From Euglena gracilis (Eukaryota; Euglenida; Euglenophyceae; Euglenales): a stretch of DNA of 64,000 nucleotides. Both the position numbers and the translations under genes were made by a program. The notes below the pieces were generated by a model that was not told the DNA's origin, did not search any database, and worked only from the letters and a program-made list of their open reading frames with translations. Below are positions 20,986-31,422 of this stretch, one piece after another (the stretch's first letter is position 1; the number at the start of each line of letters is the position of its first letter). Location: NCBI GenBank assembly GCA_039621445.1, contig CP154954.1, positions 51,789,526-51,853,525 on the forward strand, given 5' to 3'.

Positions 20986-21215
20986 GTTGAGGACACCCCC
21001 CCCCCCTTTTAAGCCAAAGGGCTGAGCAAGAGCCGGTCTGGGGTTTGAACGAAAACCAAAATGTCGAAAAGCGCATTTTTAATGTTTTGGCTGGTTTGAC
21101 GATGGTCTAAGGATGCCAGGAATCAGTTATTTTCCCCGAGGTTAACCTGTTTCGCCGAGAAATGTTGAATTTTGTGCACCATTTCCTGTGGATTTTAATG
21201 TGCCGGGACAGTAGA
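20986..21215 (+). repeat. intronic repeat family, copy 4
   Basis: It has the core GATGGTCTAAGGATGCCAGG, GAAAAGCGCATTTTTAATG upstream, and TTTCCTGTGGATTTTAATGT followed by GCCGGGACA at the end, parallel to copy 1. It lies between the exons at 20,709 and 21,509. Confidence 0.6.
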
Positions 21216-21508
21216 TTCATTTAACACCTGCGTGTTGGGGCCACTGGACCTAACCCACCACTGGGTTGCGCTGGGGGGGGGGGCAGTGGGGTTTCGGCCG
21301 ATTTTGGGTGGGTGGATTGATCCCACGGGGCAGTGCGTGGGTTGGCCCGGGGAAAAGTGCCTCCCCTGGGGTCACTGGGGACCGCAGAATTTTTAATTGT
21401 GTTAAGGACCGCCCTGTTGTGTGGGTACTGTCCATGTCCACGGTTTGTTTTGATTTGTGCTTTTGGCCACTTCTGACGTTTTCCCCCAACTCTGCCGACC
21501 ACCAACAG

Positions 21509-21599
21509 CGGTCCGTGCTCGACGAGGGGGCCTACAGCCGGTTCCTCCGGAAGCGCTTCATCAACATCGCCGCCCGCGGGATGAGCGAGGTGTACCTCC
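21509..21599 (+). CDS. candidate 3' exon of the plus-strand gene
   Basis: The acceptor CCGACCACCAACAG ends at 21,508, and the donor GAG|GTGTAC starts at 21,600. The GC-rich frame contains RSVLDEGAYSRFLRKRFINI, then AARGMSE. The exon-like codon usage matches the kinase exons. No domain is recognised. Confidence 0.45.
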
Positions 21600-22859
21600 T
21601 CGACGGCCGCAGCCGTGCCGGGGTGGCTGGGCAGGGGGCTGCGGGGGAGGGGGGGGGAGGTGGACCGGCACGACGACGAGGGGGAGCCGAGCCATCGCCT
21701 GGCCAACGGGCTGGCCCGGGGCCAGCCGCTGGGCTGGGAAGGGAGACCCCCACTTTGATGCCCGGCCCTCGCCCAATACCAACGCCTTCGCCCCAATGCT
21801 TATCACCCCCCCCCGCCCCCCCCCCCCCCCCCGGACTCTAGTGGCCCCCGCCATCCTGGATCCTGTCAGTTTTCCGATCTTCCAGTGAAGGTACTTTGTC
21901 TGGTGCACGAAGACTACTTCCAGCAACCGAACTGTTGGTAGTGTGGGAACTTCCCAACTTTTTTAAGCCTTCAATCCCCCATCTTCATTTTCATTTTTTC
22001 AAATGCAGTTGGGCAAAGCTTCGGACCCCGGACAAGGCAAAATTTCAAAGTGCCCCCCCCCCCCAGGCATACCACCTGTGTATGCAGGCTGCAGCACGTC
22101 CATCCCTTTCGTGCAAGCACACTCTGTGGCTGGATTCTGGATTCGGGCAGAGGTGGACCCAAAGAATGACTCGCCTAACTCACTGTACAGGACCGTCTTC
22201 TTTCACTGCCCGCCTTCCCCAAATTAACCTCAATGTCCATCTTCACAGCACCGACCATCCATCTCTGTTCCATTTTGGTGTTTGACCGATTTGATGCGCT
22301 GCAGTCTCTCCTTCTCTGCCATTGGTGCCTTGGGAACAGGAGTTGCTGAGTAGATTGAAGGAAACCCCTCACCCTCAAAATCATTTCACAACCCTGGATT
22401 CCTGGGGACGACTTCAAAGGAACCTTCAATCCTGTCCTCCACCCACCCCATTTTTGGATTGCCATTCTTTTAAATGATTGTCGCCGTCTCATGTCCTGGG
22501 ATTTGGACGCAACCGCGGGCGGTTGCAATTTAGAAGTTTCCACCATAGGGTTCCCTGGTCCATGGAGGATGAGTTGAATCGAGGCCAGGGTGGAAGCGGA
22601 GGAACCGGTCTGTGAGACTGCAGCCCCAGTGAATGCAGTGTTTGTACCCCATGTTTCCCTCAATTTTGTGAAGCACGCTTGTTCAATGTTGAATGGAGGC
22701 GTTGCGTGCACCTTTGGCACCACGCCTTCCCTCAAGGGACCGCCAACACGGGCAGGCTATTGTGTTGCCAAGGCTTTGCCATTGCACACTATGCGTCCAC
22801 CCGTGTTGCGTTTGTTTGAAAAACGTGCAAGCTCAAAGATGACTGCACAACTTGCACAT
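21600..22859. other. no gene firmly supported
   Basis: A 186-codon minus-strand frame (22,175-22,735) is the only long frame. Its Ser/Arg/Gln-rich composition matches no family I recognise, and it has neither Kozak-like context nor splice borders. It is left as a possible hypothetical. Confidence 0.25.
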
Positions 22860-23252
22860 CAGGCATTTGCTTAAGGGATTGCAGTACCCCCCCGGGGGGG
22901 GGGGCTGGACTGCAGCTAGTCCAAATTTGGCTAGTGGGATTTCTAGCAGACCCCCCCCCCCCCGGGGGGGGAGTCTGCTAGCAGGGCTAGCTAGTGGAAT
23001 TTTTTTTCCAGTGACCGGCGCAAAGCGCCGAAATTTTTTTTGGGACCCCCCAAAATGGCCAAAAATGCCCGGTTTTGGCCATTTTTGGGAATTTTTGGAA
23101 CAAAATACCTATTAAAAACCTCATTTTTCCAGTTCGGGGGGCCCCCGGGACCCCCCCCCCCCGGGGGATCTAGCTAGTCCATTTTTTTCCAGTGTCTAGC
23201 CGATTGGCTAGCCAGTACCCCCCCCCCCCCGGGGTCCTTAAGCAAATGCCTG
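22860..23252. mobile_element. hAT-like MITE, copy B
   Basis: The ends CAGGCATTTGCTTAAGG and CCTTAAGCAAATGCCTG are identical to copy A. The 8-bp target duplication TTGCACAT is perfect (22,852-22,859 and 23,253-23,260). The 393-bp body is closely similar to copy A, with several internal deletions (for example the CCTCCAGCGCGCAGCGCCGG palindrome). No coding capacity. Confidence 0.92.
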
Positions 23253-23260
23253 TTGCACAT

Positions 23261-23837
23261 TTATTCTGAAACGTCAAACACCTCCAACCCCGCACGAGGC
23301 GCATTCTCGACATCCAGAATCTTTATCATTTCCAGTGTGCAAAACCCACGCGGTGCACACGTAATTCCCCCCCTCAAAGCCGGGCAGCACAAGCCGGGGC
23401 AAACGGAGGCTGGGGTGCGGTCCTTGCCCCTTCCCACCAGCCCCAGCCGGGGACGCCCTCCGCTCCCAACTGTCGCCCGTCGTACCCACCGCCCCGCCGT
23501 CGCCGGGGCTTCTGGGCCAACCGTCCCCGTGGCGCACGGCGGTGGCTGCCGGTTTGTTTACCTCACCCGTTTGTCGGAATGGGAAGGCGGTGGCTGCTGC
23601 GTGTTCAGGAGCTGGAATGCAGCCCATCTCCTCCTCCACCACCCTCTCACCCTCTCACCCGACTCTGCCTTTGACCTTTTTGTACAGAAACGAGGTGGAA
23701 TATCGTCACCCACCTTCGCTGTTTTGTGCACCCCAAAATGGAATCAGCCAACTCCCGCGAAAAACGACAGTGAGCCACACCTAACCTAAGGCAAAGTCAC
23801 AAAAACACCAAGAATCGGGTATGGCCTCAACAGGGAA
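23261..23837. other. possible minus-strand exon, otherwise nothing
   Basis: On the minus strand near 23,260-23,330 a frame reads TLEMIKILDVENAPRAGLEV, which is protein-like but lacks clear splice sites. The rest is Pro/Gly/Arg-coding GC-rich DNA without a recognisable family. Confidence 0.25.
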
Positions 23838-23896
23838 AAGACACCTCGGGCTCCACACTTTGCCCTTGTGAGGCCATGCCTTGCTCGCCGGCGGCG
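23838..23896 (+). repeat. dispersed GC-rich repeat R2 (copies through 30.8 kb)
   Basis: The core is GACACCTCGGGCTCC, then GCCCTTGTGAGGCCATGCCT and GCTCGCCGGCGG. Further full or partial copies lie at 24,450-24,495 (+), 28,530-28,567 (-), 28,795-28,868 (-), 30,553-30,614 (-) and 30,691-30,790 (+). The last and the 28,795 copy also share GTGACGCGTTRGGTTAGGCG. It is a mobile or gene-conversion-prone family of unknown class. Confidence 0.7.
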
Positions 23897-24188
23897 AAAA
23901 AAGGCATACAAAGTTCTCCTGCAAAGCTCTCCTGCAAAATTTACTCGGACGTTCACGTTGGAGTGAAAACCAGGGGTTTCATTAAGGAGCATCAGTTTCC
24001 CATCTCCTGGAATGGGCAGTATTTATGCATGCTCTGTTTATGAATGCATCAAATGCGAGACCATGCCCGTGCAAAACGCAGCTAACAAAAAACTTGTTTT
24101 TTTTTGGAAACGAGCCCCGAGGAGCCGTCTGGAGGGCAAAGACGAGAGATTTTTCCAAGTCTCCTGGCAAGGGGGGGAAGGTGGGCCC

Positions 24189-24431
24189 CAGGCTTTTTTT
24201 TAAGACCCCCGGGGGGGGGAGGGGCCCCCCCACCCAACAGGGTGGCGCAGGCCCCGGGGGAGGCGGGACCCCCCCCCCCCAGGCCCGTTAAAGGCAATTT
24301 TCAAAAATTTTCGGCGCTTCGCGCGGAAAAGGTATACCCGGCGCCTCCGGCGCGGCCCCACCCGGGGGGGGGGGCGGCCCGGACCCACCCCCCTCCCCCT
24401 GGGGGGGTCTTCTGACTTAAAAAGAAGCCTG
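24189..24431. mobile_element. MITE, likely hAT-like copy E
   Basis: The left end CAGGCTTTTTTTTAAGACC and the right end GACTTAAAAAGAAGCCTG form imperfect inverted repeats resembling copies A-C (CAGGC...TTAAG). The flanking 8-mers GTGGGCCC and GAGGGTCC match at six of eight positions. The body is poly-C/poly-G palindromic. Confidence 0.5.
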
Positions 24432-24489
24432 GAGGGTCCCCCCAGGGAGGACACCTCGGGCTCCACAATTTGCCGTTGTGAGGCCATGC

Positions 24490-24945
24490 CTTGGTCTCGG
24501 ACACCCACGACACAGAAAGGGGGAGGATGGGACCAAGAGGGCGAAGCACAAGACGATGGTGAGGTCCTGCTTTCCTTACCGGCTGTTCTGTTCTGGTGTG
24601 GTTGGTGTGCGCAGGGGTGCTTCATCTTACTGCGCCTTTGTTGCCGGAGTTGGCGATGATGAGGCCTCCTCCGACACCTTGGCGAAGCTGAACCGTCGTG
24701 CTCCCCCCCCCCCCCTCTCACATGGTCGCTTGGTGCCCCCCCCCCCGGAGGTGGGGATGGCTGTCTCTTTCTGGTGTGTTTCTGGGTGGGTGGTTGGGGC
24801 TGCTTGGCTGGGGTCCCCTTTCTGGCTGGGATGTCTTTCTTTTTCTGCTGGTTTTCTGGGGGGGGGTTGGGCTCACCATCTTCTTGTGCTTCGCCCTCTT
24901 GGTCCCTTCCTCCCTCTTCCTGTGTCGTGGGAGTCCGAGACCATT
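24490..24945. repeat. fold-back repeat, about 70-bp arms
   Basis: 24,490-24,562 (GGTCTCGGACACCCACGACA through GAGGGCGAAGCACAAG to GATGGTGAG) is mirrored as reverse complement at 24,874-24,945 with a few mismatches, leaving a spacer of about 310 bp. Arms with the related GAG-x-GCGAAGCACAA motif recur at 28,556-28,945. No transposase or clear target duplication was found. Confidence 0.7.
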
Positions 24946-25050
24946 CGGGCTCCGCACTGCTAGATGGTGAGGTATTGTGCACCCCCATTTGGGCCATAAT
25001 TTTTCGAATTTTTGATACGACACCCAGCCTCAAATAATGAGCTTGGAAGC

Positions 25051-25158
25051 TCTTCCAGGCCTTGAGTTTTTCTTGGCCTCCAACCCCACTGTAAATCTGG
25101 TGGGGCCCCCAGATTTACAGTGGGGTTGGAGGCCAAGAAAAACTCAAGGCCTGGAAGA
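25051..25158. repeat. perfect 50-bp inverted repeat (hairpin)
   Basis: 25,051-25,100 and 25,109-25,158 are exact reverse complements, separated by 8 nt (TGGGGCCC). The arms begin TCTTCCAGGCCTTGAG and end TGTAAATCTGG. It lies at the left edge of the DIRS-like element YR-1, so it may be a terminal or replication-derived snap-back of that element. An RNA copy would be a very stable stem-loop. Confidence 0.95.
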
Positions 25159-26094
25159 CCAACATGGAAACAAATTTATATATGGAGGCCTCGGAGGCCA
25201 GCAGGGTGGACCCACAGTAGCCACAAAGAAGCTAAGGAACATCATCCCACAGCTGCTGAACAAATCCCCCGAGGGACCCACAGCCCTCTGCCAAAAAAAG
25301 AAAAAAGGGACCCACAGTGGCCCTTTCAATGACCCAGACCCAGGAGGAAAAGGGACACACAGTGGCCCTTTGGAGGGAGAGCAGGAACCCATCCAACATT
25401 TATTTCTCAATTCTCTATTATTCAATCAAGGGGGGGACCCAGAGAGGCCCCCCTATGGTTATGTCAACCAACCAGATCAACATGGAGAAGACCGTATAGA
25501 CAAAACAGGGGCATTAAGCCCTATGATATGTCTTCCAACAACAAGACCCTCCAGAGAGGTGAGCAGAGATGGAGAGAGTTCACGCACATCCCCCTAGAAA
25601 AAATTTTTTTTTCCAAGGGCCCAAGCCCTGGGGTACCTAGGGGTGCGATGTCCAACACACCAGCCCAGCCCCCACAAAATCATCTTATCCAGGAAATAAA
25701 TTCCATGGAGGAAAAATGGGGGGACAACTCCATCAAAGGTAGCCAAAAAGCCTGAAATGATGGGAAAAAATCCCCTCCCCAACAACATGTCAACTCATCA
25801 GGGAAGGCCTTCAACCCCCCTGTGTAAGCCCACCAAAATTGTCCACCCACCCAAAACCCAGAGCAAATTTGAACCAACACCAAGCAGAAAAAATACAGCA
25901 GGATTACAAAAAATCTGGATCCGTAAAGAGGGTGAAGGATTCAACCACCCAGCACCTGATCCCCTAGTTTCTGATTTGAAAACCAGAGGAGGGGCAAACA
26001 AAATGGTAATTTATAAGAGATTCAGTGAATTAAATCAAAGGTTCTAAGTGAATCCTTTCAAGCTGGATCACATCCAGCACATTTTTCCAGTGTT

Positions 26095-26520
26095 GTAAAC
26101 AGGCCACTGGGCAGCACAAATAGACCTGAATGATGCTTACTTCCACATCCCAGTGATCCAGGCCCTAAAGGGTATTTTTAAGACATCAGCTGGGGGGGGG
26201 GGTGGACCTGGAAATTCCAGTCAGGCTGTTTTGGCCTAAATTGAATGCCTCATATTTTCATGTCAGTAATGAAGACATTAGAAAAGCTGTGAAGGAAAAG
26301 AGGCATCCAGGCATTTATCTATCTATCCATTTATCTATTTTTTTTTACCTGGACGACATTTTAGTGGTGGACCCCACCCAAAACATTTTGCAACATCACC
26401 TCAACAAAGTCGTCAGGGATTTAGTAAAATAAGGGTTCAAAATAAATGTTAAAAAGTCCACCCTGCAGCCCACCCAAGTGGTAAATCATCTGGGTTTTCA
26501 ACTAAACTTCTAAGAAGGGA
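26095..26520 (+). pseudogene. YR-1 reverse transcriptase fragment
   Basis: HWAAQIDLNDAYFHIPVIQ is RT motif A with its catalytic Asp, and FYLDDILVVDPTQN is the YLDD motif C. Between them an insertion with TATC repeats (26,315-26,345) and a G-run have destroyed the frame. Then KKSTLQPTQVVNHLGFQLN matches the RT thumb-side 'hLGF' motif. YR-2 has the same segment intact through YLDD. Confidence 0.75.
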
Positions 26521-26839
26521 ATCTACAGGTGCCACCCCAAAAAGTCAAATCCATAAAAGAGAGAGCTAGGGAAAAAAGTAAAAAAGAATTATGTGTCAAA
26601 AAGGCAGCTAGCTTCCATTCCAGTCAAATTCGGTGCAATTTAATGACCCTTCCATTTTTTAAGGGCCTTTGCGGATTCACTAGCAAATTTTCTAGTGGCA
26701 AAGTACACAGCCCCTTGGGACTCAACGCACCCCATTTCCCAGGAAATAAAGGCCCAATTAGGGGGAAAAAATTCTGCTGGACACCTGGGTGGCATACCCT
26801 TCCCCCTAAATGCAACCAGAGAGTTGCCCTCAGACAGCA

Positions 26840-27490
26840 GCACCCATGCCGGGGGGGCGGAGGCTGGACGTACACACAGGAGAAGTTGTGCAGGAGTTTT
26901 GGAGATAGTGCTCCACACATAGAGATTAGACAGCTAAATGCAGCAATCAGCACCGTCAGAAGTTCAAGCAAACCTGGGGACACAATTTCTTTGTCGGTAT
27001 ACAACCAATTAATCTATTATTACCTGACAAAAGGGGGGGGGGGTGGCAGAAAGGAGCCCTTCAACAAAATGCCCAGAGAATTTTTCAAATGGTGCCAAGT
27101 AAACCTCCAAGGAAACTGGGTGCCTTCAAAAGGATGCCTGGCAGGAGCAGATTGGAAATGGACAGGTGTGATTACTATTTAGACACCGAACTTTTTCACT
27201 GGCTAATGTTCCAAAAGTTCTTACAGTTTGAAACAGATACATTTGCCTCCACAGGCAACGAAAAAATGCCCAACTTTGAGGCCAGATGGCCCCACTTTGA
27301 GGCCACAGCAGTGGACGCATTGATTGTACGTTGCATCGTTGCATTGTCCGCTGAAAAAAATCGGCGACTTTTCCCTGGTCAATTATTCAAAAATTTCCAC
27401 CCAGGTTGAAAATGTGCTCCCAGACCAAAGTTTTGATGGTCACCCCCTACTTGGCTTCAGCCATTTGGTGGCCCCAATTAATAAAAAAGA
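26840..27490 (+). pseudogene. YR-1 RNase H and Dam-like methyltransferase region
   Basis: An RNase H-like stretch (GRTHRRSCAGVLEIVLHT, then NAAISTVRSSSKPGDTISLS and VPSKGCLAG) is followed by TDTFASTGNEKMPNFEARW and an 'AVDAL' box. This is the 'D-x-FAS-x(2)-N ... W ... VDAF' start of the methyltransferase typical of DIRS elements. The NPPW catalytic box is frameshifted here, but KVLMVTPYLASAIWWPQL after it is preserved. In YR-2 the box is intact. Confidence 0.65.
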
Positions 27491-28189
27491 ATTTTACAGG
27501 GACCCCTTGCCTGAAAATATACCGTCCACAGGGGTATGTTCACCAGTTGCAGGGGGGAGAAAATGCCACCCCCCAGGTGGCCCCTCCTTTGCATGATTTG
27601 CTCAGGAAAATTTTGGAGGCGGAACAAGTACAGATTCAAACCATTAACGATTTTTTTTTCTGGAAATAAACCCCAGTTTAAAGCGTTATCAAAGTGCGTT
27701 TACACTTCTGTGGGTAATTTTGGAGAAAATGGGGGTACCCCCACCCCCTGAAGCCACCACGGACCAAGTGGCTGACGCCAAAATCCAATTATTTCAGTTT
27801 TCCAAGTCCCAGGCACGTAATGCTTACAGTGCAATGCTTTTGATTCCTGGGTTTGGTGGTTTGAGGTTCCACACCCTACTTCCCTCATACCGGAGGTTTT
27901 GAACCAAAATCTGAAGAAATATGGCGCATTTTGGGATCCACTTTCAATCCTCCTGGGGTTGGCAAAGAGGCCTATGCCCACTGATATTTGTACGTTGCGT
28001 ACACGGCTTATTTTTTGCTCGTGAGTCCTCTGTTTATACAGATCCTCAGACTTGGCACAAGTCAAACGAATCACAAGGGTTTTGGGTAGGGCACCCTACA
28101 TCAAAATTCAGCGTAAAGGCCGAAATTTTGACAAGTGAGAAAGAGTTGTTTCCATTCCCCAATTTCCACAAAGAAGCCCCTTTCATTTA

Positions 28190-28510
28190 ATGATGTGTTA
28201 TGTGGCTGACACACTTTTATACCTGAGACCTGCGGGCCCCCACCTTATCTCCCTAAAACCCCCCTATAGAGCCATAAGTGCAGAAAAAATTGCTTCAATT
28301 ACCAGAGAATTTTTGAAAAAGCAAGGGGTACCGCCCCAGGTGTTGGGGGCCCATTCCACCAGAGGAGAAGGGGTTGGATTACTCAAAAAATTGGGCCTTT
28401 CTGCCCAGGAATAAGTGTGTGAAATTTGCCAGTGGAGGGGGGTGGAGGCCTTTACAGCCCATTGTCAACGACTTTGTGCCCAAGGTGCCATGAAAAATGC
28501 CCTGGCCCCC
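28190..28510 (+). pseudogene. YR-1 tyrosine recombinase C-terminus
   Basis: The frame has PYRAISAEKIASITREFLKK, then AHSTRGEGVGLLKKLGLS. HSTR is the HxxR catalytic box of tyrosine recombinases. After an in-frame TAA, EICQWRGVEAFTAHCQRL follows, where the family usually has 'W-x(3)-TF-x(2)-HY'. The nucleophilic Tyr position is Cys, so the enzyme would be inactive even without the stop. Confidence 0.7.
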
Positions 28511-28555
28511 CTAATTTCTGTGCACAATCAGGCCTCACAAGGGCAAAGTGCGGAG

Positions 28556-28945
28556 CCGAAGGTGTCTCGCACTCCCTCGAGGCAAAACGACAAGGGCGGA
28601 AAGTTCACCGAGAGCGAAGCACAAAGATCTTATGTGCCTGACCCACCACCCGTAAAAGAAAATTTGTCTTCAAAAGCCCTCGGTCAGCAGGGAATGGGAG
28701 CCAGAGGGGGCAGAGGGGTGGGTGGGGACACCCAAAGGCAAGAAACAGCGCCATGGTTGCCCCGTCGGAGACAGTGCATCCAACTCTGGCGAGGCGGCAG
28801 TAAGCTGCAACGCCTAACCCAACGCGTCACAATCCACAAAACAAACCGCCGGCGAGCAAGGCATGAGCTTAGAATGTCTCTGTGCTTCGCGCTCGGTGTC
28901 TCTTCCTCCCTTGTCGGTTTGCCTCGAGAGAGAAACGGTTGGGCC
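28556..28945. repeat. fold-back repeat, second example
   Basis: 28,556-28,633 (containing CCTCGAGGCAAAACGACAAG and CGAGAGCGAAGCACAAAG) is mirrored at 28,868-28,945 with about 80-85% match. A third single arm lies at 29,797-29,861. The arms share GAG-x-GCGAAGCACAA with the 24,490-24,945 fold-back. Confidence 0.6.
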
Positions 28946-31422
28946 GAGTGGGTGCCTCGCCGGAGACAGAGAAAAACCTCGTAAATTTCAAAAAAGCTGG
29001 CCCACGTTGGCATTTAATTGAACGTTTGAACAAGTATACACCGTGCTGTACACTATACAAAGTGCTAAACAGCCCAAAATATTGCCCGAGCCCGGCACAT
29101 CCAAATAAAACTTTAATTGCCGTTTGAGGCCCTTAAACCGTGTGTAAAAATGCAGGGTTGGTGTGCTGTCCTTTCTTCAGAGTAATATTGAAGCTTGCTA
29201 CCACCTGCCCCTGCCCCTGAGGAAGCACAGCTAACTGCATGCCAGCATCACATCCCCGTTCCTGTTTTCCCTCTCTCGAGCGACTGGATCATGGCTTTCT
29301 GAACCATATCGGTTTCAACCTGGATCCCCCCCAGGCCTTTTTCAACCAACACGAGGTCTAAACTGGGCTGGATTAGCCAACTGCCACCTCCGAAGCTTCG
29401 ACCACCATTTTTTAGACTCATTTACAAAGAAATTATCAGGAACAAGTAAAATTTTTCCCGATCGTGTCTGCTGGACTAGATGTGGCCAAGAAGCCCTCCA
29501 TCTCCCTCAGTCTGACGACACGCCTGAAATGTCCGGCGACCGAAAACAAAGCCCTTGGAAAGCCGTACCATCAGTGTTTTGATTTCTTTGAAACTCCGGG
29601 CAGGCACCAGAAATTGCCATTTTCATCTTAATTTTAAAGCAGTCAAACTCGCAAAAAAAATGTGTGTCTGGCTTGTTCCTGAATTCGCCGATTATGGGCC
29701 GTTTAATGGTGAAAAAGCGACTTTGAAGAAACTCCCCCCCAAGTAATAGCATTTCTGATGAAATCACTGGGGGAACCAATTTGAAGCCCTTGGGTCTTGG
29801 TGCCTTTGTGTTTCGCCCTCGGTGTCCCTTCCTCACTGGCCGGTTTCCCTTGAGGGAGTACGAATCGGCTTTGGCCTCCTGGATTCAAAATGAATGCTGG
29901 TTGGCACTCTTGGATTTCATTCGATCTGCACATCCTGGGGACTTACGGCTCGTGAGCTGGCTTGCATTCTCCCTGGGAATGTCTTGCGCCACAATCTTGA
30001 ATGTTTTTTTAGCCTGGGCCCTGGCAGCCCACAATATTTCCGTTGGCGTCTGGGCTTTTTTTTGTCAAGGGGCTTGGCGTCACTGGTTTAGTTTTGCTGA
30101 AAGATTTCTTGGACATTGGCGGGGGGGGGGCAGTGCTGGCCAAGACTAGCGACGTTGAAAGGTCCTCCACCTTGCTCTGCAGGTTTCACGCGCTCCCCGG
30201 CTTCCTCGGCCTTCTTGGGCATTATGTTCGCCGTCTTCTTAAAAACTCCCTTTTCTGTGTGGCTTTTCTCGCTGAAAAGGCACTCCAGTAGCAAAAGGTT
30301 GCCCTCTGTACTTTTGCTCCCCGATGGTGAAATTCATGTTGGCTTAATTTCGAGGGCCCTGGATAGAACAACTCCGCCGAAAATGGATTCAGGATTTGGC
30401 GCCGAACAAAACAGACAGTCAAAAACTGCACCAGTATATCCGCCATAGGGCAGTTAGTAACAGCCAACTCTGGCACTAAATGGGAAATCCTAACATTCCA
30501 CAAAATTTACCTTCAAAAAGCGGTCAAAACAAGGCATGGTCTCACTTGGGGGAGGTACGGAGCCCGAGGTGTCCAGTCAAATCACACCGAGCCGCCGGCA
30601 ACCGAGGCATGGCCCCGGAAAAAAAAGAGGAACGGAGTTTCACCAATATCGGTCGGAAACCATGGTGAAAACCACGCAAGCTAAATTGTCCGGACACATC
30701 GGGCTCCGCACTTTTCCCTTGTGAGGCCATGCCTCGTTCGCCGGCGGTTTGTTATATGGATCGTGACGCGTTAGGTTAGGCGTTGCTGCTTAGTACCTTT
30801 CTTCGCCGGAGTTGGCTGATTCCTATTCTTGCCCTTCGACACGGAAGAAGACACAAACTTTGAACAACACAATTGGAAAAGACCAAGACAATACGAAGTC
30901 AATACCCAGAACCTGTGGAACAAGACGAATATCAAAATCAAAAAAGAATTTTAAGTTTGACATTTGAAGCCAATGCAGAATGCAGTGGAGAAGACAGTGA
31001 AAATATCAATTCGAAAACCTGGACAACGTGCAGAACGTGCAGCGCCATCTGGAGGACTTGCAGATACGGTTTCAACGTGGCGAACCGTGGGCATGATTGC
31101 CCCCATACCCCCCTGCCTCCCATCTCCAAAGCAAAAATTTAGGAACATAATTCAGAACCCAGTGATGGCCACGGCTCCTGGCAAGTTGTGGGCAAGAAAC
31201 CCAGAATGGGGAAACAATCTCCAAAACCAGAGAGTCATGACAGCCCGAGCGGGAGACCACACATCAAAATGGAGCAAGGAAGACCCTCAGCCCTCAAAAG
31301 CCAGGCCACAGCCTTACATGCCCTCACACCGGGCAGATGGAACGTGGGCCAAGGACGACAACACTACAGTGGCCATGGGATCCAGTTCTGCAAGAAGCTG
31401 CCACTGGAAGGGGGAAGAAAGG
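28946..31422. other. no gene firmly supported; repeat debris
   Basis: The stretch contains several R2 copies. Near 31,010-31,090 a frame reads LDNVQNVQRHLEDLQIRFQR, a heptad-like helix of retroelement Gag style that runs toward the insertion point of element 1 at 31,422. It could be the 5' part of the element whose remainder is YR-2. Confidence 0.35.

Larger units (their letters stand above)
25159..28510 (+). mobile_element. decayed DIRS-like tyrosine-recombinase retroelement YR-1
   Basis: The plus strand holds, in order, a leader rich in GGGACCCACAGTGGCCC-like units (25,205-25,460), RT (about 26,095-26,500), RNase H (about 26,840-27,150), a Dam-like methyltransferase (27,225-27,480) and a tyrosine recombinase (about 27,700-28,500). 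That order, an RT with YLDD, and a recombinase instead of an integrase define DIRS-like elements. Many stops and frameshifts show it is dead. A related copy, YR-2, lies at 43,867-46,945. Confidence 0.75.

Noticed and set aside
22175-22735. Hypothetical 186-codon minus-strand protein
   Set aside because: No family, no start context or splice sites, and the surrounding DNA is repeat-rich.
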